Origin: Bacteroidota bacterium
GTDB lineage: Bacteria; Bacteroidota; Bacteroidia; Flavobacteriales; Flavobacteriaceae
Length of the DNA: 6,325 bases
Direction: 5' to 3'
Assembly: GCA_947468985.1 (NCBI GenBank)
Contig: CANINJ010000116.1
Location: 1-6,325, forward strand
Position 1 is the first letter of the stretch. Each line of letters starts with the position of its first letter. The position numbers and the translations under genes were made by a program. Shown one piece after another: positions 1 to 5,846 of the stretch. The notes beneath the pieces are model-generated. The model worked only from the letters and a program-made list of their open reading frames with translations. It was not told where the DNA came from and did not search any database.

Positions 1-2213
1 CCCAGTACAAAGGCAAAAAAGGGAAGTGGAGCAACACTGATTTTTACCAATTAGGATATGCGTATTACCAACAAAATGATTTTGAAAATGCCATCGCCCA
101 ATTCAATAAAATCATTGATGGCAAAGACTTTGTTGCGCAAAACGCCTATTATCATTTAGGTCAAAGTTATTTGAAAACCGATAAAAAACAACAAGCTTTG
201 AATGCTTTTAAAAATGCTTCAGAGATGGTATTTGATATAAAAATTCAAGAAGATGCCGCTTTAAATTATGCGAAATTGAGTTATGATATTGGAAATTCAT
301 ATCAAAGTGTTCCAGATGTTCTGTCTGCTTTTTTAGATAAATATCCTAATTCCCCAAGCAAAACAGATATTGAAACGCTATTGATAAATTCCTTTATTAC
401 ATCAAAAAATTATAAAGGCGCATTAGAAATATTAGAAAAAAATAAAAGTTTTGCTAACAAACAGGCGTATCAAAAAGTGACATTTTATAGAGGTTTAGAA
501 TTATACACCGATGGAAATTACCAGGAAGCATTAGCAATGTTCAAAAAATCTATTGGTGAACAAAAAGATTCAAAATTTACTGCTCGTGCTACTTTTTGGA
601 AAGGGGAAACAGAATTTGTCTTGGATAGTTTCAATGAATCATTATTGAGTTTCAAACAATTTATAGGTTTTGCTGAAGCTAAAAACACAACTGAATTCAA
701 AAATATAAATTACAATATTGCCTATTCTTATTTCAAATTAAAAGAATACGAACAAGCAGGAAATTTTTTCCAAGCTCAAATTGATGCTGTAAAAGACGAC
801 AAAATCAGATTGAACGATTCTTATTTGCGTTTGGGTGACAGCCGTTTTGTATCGGCAAAGTATTGGCCAGCAATGGATGCGTATAATAAAGCGATTGATT
901 TGAAAAATATCGATGCGGATTATGCGGCTTTTCAAAAAGCAATTAGTTACGGATTTGTATCTAAAAATGATAAGAAAATTGAGGATTTGAATAAGTTAAT
1001 TGCAACGTATTCAAAATCGCAATACCGTGATGATGCCTTGTTTGAATTGGGAAATACGTATGTTGCTGAAAAGAAATCGGATTTGGCAATTAAAACCTAC
1101 GACCAATTAATTAGCGAATTTAAAAATGGTTCGTATGCTTCAAAAGCAATTTTGAGACAAGGATTAATTTATTATAATTCTGAAAAAGACGATTTGGCGA
1201 TTGGAAAATTCAAGAGAGTGGCTGCAGAATATCCTAAAACGCCAGAAGCTTTAGAAGCCGTTTCGACTGCCAGAATCATTTATGTTGACAATGGAAAAGT
1301 GGATGAATATGCGACTTGGGTGCGAACTTTGGATTTCGTTTCTGTGACCGATGCGGAATTAGATAATGATACTTACGAAGCTGCCGAAAAACAATATTTG
1401 CAAAACAATACCAAGCAATCTATTTCGGCATTTAGCAGTTATGTTTCAAAATTCCCTAATGGAAATCACGCTTTGAATGCTAATTTCTATTTGGCACAAT
1501 CGTATTTTGCAGATGGATTAGAATCGAATGCGGTTGCCAATTATGACTTTGTAATTTCTAAACCAAGGAATGAATTTACGGAACAAGCCTTGGCAAGATT
1601 GGCTCAAATTCATACTAAATCAAATGATTTTGCGAAGTTGATTCCAATTTTAAAACGTTTGGAAACAGAAGCTGACTTCCCTCAAAACATCACATTTGCA
1701 CAAGCCAATTTGATGAAAACCTATTATGAACAAAAGGATTATGTGAAAGCCGTAGTTTATGCAGACAAGGTTTTGTTTAACCCCAAAACAGATGATAAAG
1801 TAAAAAGTGACGCACAAATCATCGTAGCTCGTTCGGCTATAAATTCTAATGATGAACCTAAAGCGCGTCTGGCTTACACCAAATTATTAACACTTGCAAA
1901 AGGGGAATTGGCTGCTGAAGCGTTATATTATGATGCGTATTTCAAAAATTTAGATGCGAAATTTGAAGATTCTAATACCGTAGTTCAAAAATTAACTAAG
2001 GATTATTCGGGCTATAAATATTTTGGCGCAAAAGGATTGGTCGTTATGGCGAAAAATTTCTATGGATTGAATGACAGTTTCCAAGCGACGTATATTTTGG
2101 ATAGTGTCATTAAGAATTTCAGTGCATTTCCTGATGTTGTAGAAGAAGCACAAAAGGAATTGGATGTTATTAAAACCGAAGAAGCCAAGACGAATTCGTC
2201 GATTACAAATTAA
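1..2213 (+). CDS. Long tetratricopeptide-repeat protein, 5'-truncated by the window edge
   Basis: The reading frame is open from the first whole codon at base 3 to a TAA at 2211-2213, giving 736 residues with no start in view. The TTG at 171 falls inside a repeat and is not a start. The visible protein is almost wholly TPR-like helical hairpins: I count about 14 units. Examples are DFYQLGYAYYQQNDFENAI at the very start, then AYYHLGQSYLKTDKKQQAL, DALFELGNTYVAEKKSDLAI and NANFYLAQSYFADGLESNAV. The last unit lies near the C-terminus, followed by a short Glu/Lys/Thr-rich tail. No catalytic domain or membrane segment is visible. TPR arrays are protein-binding scaffolds, and proteins of this layout in Bacteroidota are usually periplasmic or outer-membrane associated. 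That location is inferred from the downstream outer-membrane gene, because the signal peptide would lie outside the window. Its partner and exact role are unknown to me. Confidence 0.93.
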   Translation, partial: QYKGKKGKWSNTDFYQLGYAYYQQNDFENAIAQFNKIIDGKDFVAQNAYYHLGQSYLKTDKKQQALNAFKNASEMVFDIKIQEDAALNYAKLSYDIGNSYQSVPDVLSAFLDKYPNSPSKTDIETLLINSFITSKNYKGALEILEKNKSFANKQAYQKVTFYRGLELYTDGNYQEALAMFKKSIGEQKDSKFTARATFWKGETEFVLDSFNESLLSFKQFIGFAEAKNTTEFKNINYNIAYSYFKLKEYEQAGNFFQAQIDAVKDDKIRLNDSYLRLGDSRFVSAKYWPAMDAYNKAIDLKNIDADYAAFQKAISYGFVSKNDKKIEDLNKLIATYSKSQYRDDALFELGNTYVAEKKSDLAIKTYDQLISEFKNGSYASKAILRQGLIYYNSEKDDLAIGKFKRVAAEYPKTPEALEAVSTARIIYVDNGKVDEYATWVRTLDFVSVTDAELDNDTYEAAEKQYLQNNTKQSISAFSSYVSKFPNGNHALNANFYLAQSYFADGLESNAVANYDFVISKPRNEFTEQALARLAQIHTKSNDFAKLIPILKRLETEADFPQNITFAQANLMKTYYEQKDYVKAVVYADKVLFNPKTDDKVKSDAQIIVARSAINSNDEPKARLAYTKLLTLAKGELAAEALYYDAYFKNLDAKFEDSNTVVQKLTKDYSGYKYFGAKGLVVMAKNFYGLNDSFQATYILDSVIKNFSAFPDVVEEAQKELDVIKTEEAKTNSSITN

Positions 2214-2226
2214 ATAAAGATTTCAA

Positions 2227-3963
2227 ATGACAAAGATATTTCAAAATAATATAACTGCAGTTTTACTCATTTTAGTTTCTCAATTTGTTCTCGCGCAAAA
2301 GAAAGATGAGAGCATTGGAACTGAAGTTGTAAACGTGGTAAAACCATATACACCAACAATTTCAGATGCTTTTAAAGTTAAGGAAACACCCGCTTTAGAG
2401 GACGAAGACAATACTAAAAAGGAAGTGATTAAATATTCGATTTTTTCTTTTCCGGTGGCTTCTACTTTCACGCCTTCAAAAGGTAGAGCTGCAAATGTGG
2501 ATAAATCAGAATCGGAGAAATTATTTAAAAATTACCTAACGTTGGGTTTGGGGAATTATACCACCCTAAATGCGGAACTTTTCGTGACTGAAAAAATCAG
2601 TGATACCGAATATGTAGGTGGAATGTTGCGCCATCTTTCGTCTCAAGGCGGAATAAAAGGCGTTGCATTGGATGATAAATTTTATACGACCTCTTTAGAT
2701 TTAACGTATGGCAATCAGCAGAAAAATTTGAATTGGAATGCCGATTTAGGCTATCAAAATCAAGTGTATAATTGGTATGGTTTGCCTGAGAATTTTTCTT
2801 CAACTATAATTGACGGAATCAACCCAAAGCATACTTTTCATAATTTTTATGCAGGTACAAAATTCAGTTTAAATGATAGTTTTTTCAAAGAAGGGAGCCT
2901 GAAATACAATCGTTTTTGGGATTCTTATGGAAGTACAGAAAATAGATTTTACGCCAAACCATCTTTTGAATTTGAAATTGCGGATAAAAAAATTAAAACC
3001 ATATTTATTGCAGATTATATTTCGGGAACGTTGGGAAGAAACGATGCTGGTGGAAATTTAAATACTTATGGAATTACTAATTTTGGCATGGAACCTAGTT
3101 TTGTGATAAACAAAGATAATTGGTCGGTTAATATTGGTGCTGCATTATATTATTCATTGGATTCAAAACATTCTGAAAGTAAAATGTATGTTTATCCTGA
3201 AGTTACGGCTTCCTTGAAAGTAGTTGGCGATTATATGATTTTTTATTCGGGTTTAACAGGAGGTTTGGAACATAATTCTTATCGTGATTTTACCAATGAA
3301 AATCCTTTTGTTTCTCCAAATTTAAGTGTTTCTTCAATAGTCCCAACAAATAAAGAATATGATGTTTTTGTTGGTTTAAAAGGAAAATTGGCAAATAGTG
3401 TAAATTATACATTGAAAGCCGCTTATACGAGCGAAAAAAACAAATCGCTTTTCAAACATAATGAATTTGATTTATTCGGGACACATGACAATTTCCAATT
3501 CGGAAATTCGTTTTCAGTGGTTTATGATGATATTAAAACCCTAAGTTTATTTGGTGAAATAAAAGCCGATTTATCCAAAAAAACAACTTTTGGAATTAAC
3601 GGTACATTTAATAATTTTTCAACTACAAATGAAAATGAAGCTTGGAATTTGTCAACTTTAAAAATAGTTTCAAATTTGACTATTTCCATTGCCAAAAAAT
3701 GGAAAGTAAGTTCTGAAGTGTTTTTTGTGGGTGATCGAAAAGAATTCAAACAAATTGCTTTTGAACCCGCTTACATTCAAGGTGTTCAAACATTAAAAAG
3801 CTATTTTGATGCAAATTTATACGTTGGATACAAACACAGCGAACGCTTAACAGGATTTTTGAAATTGAATAATATTGGAAACCAAGCCTATCAAAAATGG
3901 ATAAATTATCCTGTCCAAGGATTTCAAGTGATTTTAGGAGCGAGCTATAAGTTTGATTTTTAA
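2227..3963 (+). CDS. Outer-membrane beta-barrel protein, TonB-dependent-receptor-like without plug domain
   Basis: The 578-residue protein begins with a signal peptide: Lys3, a hydrophobic stretch at residues 9-22, and a likely cleavage after Ala23 (VLA|Q). No lipobox Cys is present. Residues about 31-55 hold a Val/Pro-rich motif (EVVNVVKPYTPTISDA), followed by an acidic linker. From about residue 100 to the end the sequence alternates polar and hydrophobic residues, rich in Tyr, Phe, Asn and Gly, as in transmembrane beta strands. Residues 545-578 (LNNIGNQAYQKWINYP, then a final strand ending in SYKFDF) match the C-terminal end of TonB-dependent receptors, including the terminal Phe. Full receptors are usually longer and carry a plug of about 120-150 residues; there is no room for one here. 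The gene starts 13 bases after the TPR stop, so the two form an operon. The ATG at 2227 is preceded only by A-rich sequence, not a strong ribosome site. Transport substrate, if any, is unknown. Confidence 0.88.
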   Translation: MTKIFQNNITAVLLILVSQFVLAQKKDESIGTEVVNVVKPYTPTISDAFKVKETPALEDEDNTKKEVIKYSIFSFPVASTFTPSKGRAANVDKSESEKLFKNYLTLGLGNYTTLNAELFVTEKISDTEYVGGMLRHLSSQGGIKGVALDDKFYTTSLDLTYGNQQKNLNWNADLGYQNQVYNWYGLPENFSSTIIDGINPKHTFHNFYAGTKFSLNDSFFKEGSLKYNRFWDSYGSTENRFYAKPSFEFEIADKKIKTIFIADYISGTLGRNDAGGNLNTYGITNFGMEPSFVINKDNWSVNIGAALYYSLDSKHSESKMYVYPEVTASLKVVGDYMIFYSGLTGGLEHNSYRDFTNENPFVSPNLSVSSIVPTNKEYDVFVGLKGKLANSVNYTLKAAYTSEKNKSLFKHNEFDLFGTHDNFQFGNSFSVVYDDIKTLSLFGEIKADLSKKTTFGINGTFNNFSTTNENEAWNLSTLKIVSNLTISIAKKWKVSSEVFFVGDRKEFKQIAFEPAYIQGVQTLKSYFDANLYVGYKHSERLTGFLKLNNIGNQAYQKWINYPVQGFQVILGASYKFDF

Positions 3964-3965
3964 AA

Positions 3966-4022
3966 AGGTTCAAAGAGAAGAAGGTTCAAAGGGGTAAAGT
4001 TCAAAGAGGAATAGGTTTAAGT
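3966..4022. repeat. Degenerate tandem repeat, unit about 16 bases, core GTTCAAAG
   Basis: Three exact copies of GTTCAAAG start at 3968, 3984 and 3999, and a decayed copy (GTTTAAG) starts at 4015, giving spacings of 16, 15 and 16 bases. The surrounding unit is purine-rich on the plus strand (roughly AGGTTCAAAGAGGA). It lies directly behind the stop codon of the barrel gene and ahead of the promoter of the Gre-like gene. No hairpin is evident in it, so it is not a classical intrinsic terminator. Its function, if any, is unknown. Confidence 0.7.
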
Positions 4023-4072
4023 AATTTCTTCATTGTTTATAACGTTTTATCCTCAAAGATTAGAAACCTTTG

Positions 4073-4080
4073 TACCTTTG
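4073..4080 (+). promoter_or_regulatory. Bacteroidota-type promoter -7 element (TACCTTTG) for the Gre-like gene
   Basis: TACCTTTG matches the Bacteroidota sigma factor -7 consensus TAnnTTTG at every fixed position. A start of transcription a few bases downstream would leave a leader of about 20 bases before the ATG at 4109. A near copy, AACCTTTG, lies 8 bases upstream (4065-4072). I found no clear TTG -33 element at the expected spacing, so strength is uncertain. It implies the Gre-like gene can be transcribed separately from the TPR/barrel operon. Confidence 0.55.
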
Positions 4081-4108
4081 CAACTCAAAACCGCTGCACC
4101 TAAAATAA

Positions 4109-4558
4109 ATGACTCTCAAACAAAAAATCCATCAGCATTATACCCAACAAGTCCAAGACAAAATAGATGTTTTTCGGGATATGATTTCGGCATTGACCGA
4201 AGATTCTAAGAATGATGCCAAAGGTTCTGCGGGCGACAAACACGAAACCGCGTTGTCAATGATGCATATAGAACAGGAAAAACTCAATTACAAACTCAAA
4301 GAAGTTTTGGAGCAAAAAGCAGTTTTAGATAAAATAGATTCCTCTTCAATACATACTACAATTGCTTTGGGAAGTTTGGTTCAAGCCAATGGAATCTATC
4401 TTTATGTGAGTTTGGCACTCACAAAAATCAACATCGAACAAGTGAATATTATTGCTTTATCGCCACAATCGCCGCTGGGAACTAAATTAATGGGGAATAA
4501 AGTGGGTTTTGAGTTTGAGGTTAATACGGTTAAATATTTAATTATTAAGATAACTTAA
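4109..4558 (+). CDS. GreA/GreB-like transcription-elongation-factor family protein
   Basis: The protein has 149 residues, close to the 158 of E. coli GreA. Residues about 2-30 and 47-76 are charged and helical and look like the two arms of an antiparallel coiled coil, joined by a turn carrying SAGDKHET at 40-47. Residues about 85-149 are beta-rich and contain SPQSPLGTKLMGNKVG at 118-133, which resembles the C-terminal FKBP-like domain of Gre factors (SP.SP.G..L.GKKVGD). In Gre factors the coiled-coil tip enters the RNA polymerase secondary channel and its acidic residues promote transcript cleavage. Here Glu31, Asp32, Asp36, Asp43 and Glu46 lie at or near the tip, but whether they do the same is inference. 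From memory, relatives in flavobacteria sometimes carry the misleading name 3-oxoacyl-ACP synthase; nothing here supports that activity. The gene has its own predicted promoter and ends 5 bases from the convergent acyltransferase gene. Confidence is high for the gene and moderate for the role. Confidence 0.82.
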   Translation: MTLKQKIHQHYTQQVQDKIDVFRDMISALTEDSKNDAKGSAGDKHETALSMMHIEQEKLNYKLKEVLEQKAVLDKIDSSSIHTTIALGSLVQANGIYLYVSLALTKINIEQVNIIALSPQSPLGTKLMGNKVGFEFEVNTVKYLIIKIT

Positions 4559-4564
4559 TTTTTT
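4544..4564 (+). terminator. Weak A/T-rich hairpin plus T-run at the end of the Gre-like gene
   Basis: ATTAAG (4544-4549) and CTTAAT (4554-4559) form a 6-base-pair stem around the loop ATAA, followed at once by TTTTT (4560-4564). The stop codon of the Gre-like gene lies inside the right arm. The shape fits a small intrinsic terminator, but the stem has a single G-C pair and would be weak. In this A/T-rich context it could be chance. Confidence 0.3.
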
Positions 4565-5637
4565 CATTTTAGTATTAGAAATTTTTTTTCAAAAAGATGG
4601 TAAGAAATAATACTCGTAAATATTACAGTTAATATAGAACTTCCTGTTATGAAAATAAATAAATAATTTTCAGATAAATGTAAATTCAATTTAATATTAA
4701 GTTTAATAAAAAAATTTATTGCTATTGTATGAAAAATATACAATCCGTAAGTATAAATCCCTAATTTTGAAACTATGTTTGAATCTGATATTTTAAATTT
4801 ATTGTTTTTTGGAATGACAATAAAAATAACACAGCTAAAGAGTAATCCAAAAATATATGGTTCAATTATTTGTTTTAATTGAAAATCAAAGTGAGAAAAA
4901 CTCACTACTATAATTATAGTAATTAAAACAATTATAATTTTAATTGAATCCGAAATTCTATCTATGAATAGTAAAGTTTTATTTTTATAATTTACATATA
5001 AATATGCTGGTATTGCACCATACATAAAATAATCAAAATTAGTTAAAATGTCTTTAAATAATATGTTATTTATGTAGAAAAACCACCTGGAAAGGGAACT
5101 TATAATAATGATTAAAAAACTCCATAACAATATTTTTTCCATTTTAGAAAAGTATAATATAATCCCCCAAATTAAATAGAAATGTTCTTCTATACATAAA
5201 GACCACAATACTGGTAATGGTGAGATATTGCCAAAATCATTATGAAACATGACCATATAATTTTCTAAAAAAAGACATGATAATAACCAGTTAGGATTAT
5301 ACCCAATAGAAGTAGAATTTAGCCCAATTAGGCTTATTATAATTGGAGAAAGAAATGCAAATAATAAAATAAAATAATAAAGAGGCCAAATTCTTAAAGC
5401 TCTCCTTTTAATATATTTTTTAAAGTCAAAAGTATTAGTTGATTTTTTTTCTAATAAAAGGATATATGTTATTAAAAATCCACTCAATGTAAAAAAGAAG
5501 TAAACACCTATGTCACCTCGGGTTTTTATAAAATTAAATTTTGGAAAAAGTGTATAAGGTAAATGCGAAATAAAAACTAAAGAAAAAGAAAAAAAGCGCA
5601 AGGCATCAAAAGTGTGAAAGTTTTCTCGTTGTATCAT
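4564..5637 (-). CDS. Acyltransferase-3 family integral membrane O-acyltransferase
   Basis: The 357-residue protein has about ten hydrophobic segments and the motif set of the acyltransferase-3 (OafA/OafB, NodX-like) family. The N-terminus reads FDALRFFSFSLVFISH, with Arg14 and His25 forming the R-X10-H motif needed for catalysis in this family. Next come GVYFFFTLSGFLI (44-56), RALR (79-82, the RxxR motif), LWSLCIEEHFY (144-154), and near the end GIYTYGLYIFH. The length is typical for the stand-alone form, with no SGNH domain attached. Family members move acetyl or other acyl groups across the inner membrane onto glycans such as O-antigen, capsule or exopolysaccharide; the acceptor cannot be read from this sequence. 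No glycan genes are adjacent. It is convergent with the Gre-like gene (5-base gap) and divergent from asnB. Hand counts of three 60-base lines give about 17-27% G+C, against about 40-47% in sampled lines of neighbouring genes, which suggests acquisition from elsewhere. The ATG at 5637 begins directly before the family motif, so the start is well placed. Confidence 0.93.
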   Translation of the reverse strand: MIQRENFHTFDALRFFSFSLVFISHLPYTLFPKFNFIKTRGDIGVYFFFTLSGFLITYILLLEKKSTNTFDFKKYIKRRALRIWPLYYFILLFAFLSPIIISLIGLNSTSIGYNPNWLLSCLFLENYMVMFHNDFGNISPLPVLWSLCIEEHFYLIWGIILYFSKMEKILLWSFLIIIISSLSRWFFYINNILFKDILTNFDYFMYGAIPAYLYVNYKNKTLLFIDRISDSIKIIIVLITIIIVVSFSHFDFQLKQIIEPYIFGLLFSCVIFIVIPKNNKFKISDSNIVSKLGIYTYGLYIFHTIAINFFIKLNIKLNLHLSENYLFIFITGSSILTVIFTSIISYHLFEKKFLILK

Positions 5638-5693
5638 TTATTTATAAAATGCTAAAGTAAACTTAAATCATCATTTTTGCAAATTATTAAATT

Positions 5694-5721
5694 ACAATCT
5701 ATAACTTCATATATAGATTGT
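5694..5721. repeat. Perfect 10-base inverted repeat upstream of the acyltransferase gene
   Basis: ACAATCTATA (5694-5703) is repeated in inverse as TATAGATTGT (5712-5721) around an 8-base loop. It lies 57 bases upstream of the acyltransferase start codon and has no T-run on either side. It could be an operator for the divergent genes or a short hairpin in a leader transcript. Either role is inference. Confidence 0.5.
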
Positions 5722-5768
5722 GCCTGCTTTTACTTTCATATTTACATAAAAATACAATTTTAAGTTTA

Positions 5769-5804
5769 TTATTAAAACTAAATAATTCTATTTAGTTTTA
5801 ATAA
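5769..5804. repeat. 36-base palindrome with 16-base perfect arms in front of asnB
   Basis: TTATTAAAACTAAATA (5769-5784) and its exact reverse complement TATTTAGTTTTAATAA (5789-5804) flank the 4-base loop ATTC. Perfect 16-base arms are more than expected by chance even in A/T-rich DNA. Neither side carries a run of T residues on its own strand, so a terminator is not favoured. It ends 42 bases before the asnB start and just before an AAGGA sequence. It could be an operator or cruciform-forming site in the divergent promoter region, or the scar or end of an inserted segment. The evidence does not decide between these. Confidence 0.6.
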
Positions 5805-5818
5805 GGAATCATTATGTC

Positions 5819-5826
5819 CAAATTTG
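5819..5826 (+). promoter_or_regulatory. Possible asnB promoter -7 element (CAAATTTG)
   Basis: CAAATTTG differs from the Bacteroidota -7 consensus TAnnTTTG only at the first base. It would place transcription start near 5830-5834 and leave a short leader to the ATG at 5847. The matching -33 position would fall within the right arm of the palindrome, where no clear TTG is seen. This is a weak call. If right, the in-frame ATG at 5814 would lie outside the transcript. Confidence 0.3.
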
Positions 5827-5846
5827 TAGAGGTAAAAAAGTATATT

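Noticed and set aside
171..173. TTG as the start of the TPR protein
   Set aside because: The frame stays open to the window edge and the upstream residues form another TPR unit, so the gene starts outside the window.
2227..3963. Full TonB-dependent receptor
   Set aside because: The C-terminal end fits, but the 578 residues leave no room for a plug domain between the signal peptide and the first barrel strands.
3966..4022. CRISPR array
   Set aside because: The repeat core is only 8 bases with about 8-base spacing, far short of CRISPR repeats and spacers, and no cas gene is present.
4109..4558. 3-oxoacyl-ACP synthase
   Set aside because: The protein is far too short for the thiolase fold and shows no catalytic Cys or His motif; the coiled coil plus Gre-like C-terminus explains it better.
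5680..5687. Promoter -7 element for the acyltransferase gene (ATAATTTG on the minus strand)
   Set aside because: It fits TAnnTTTG only if the spacer is cut by one base, and no TTG element lies at a sensible distance upstream.
5769..5804. Intrinsic terminator
   Set aside because: The stem is almost all A-T and is not followed by a T-run on either strand.
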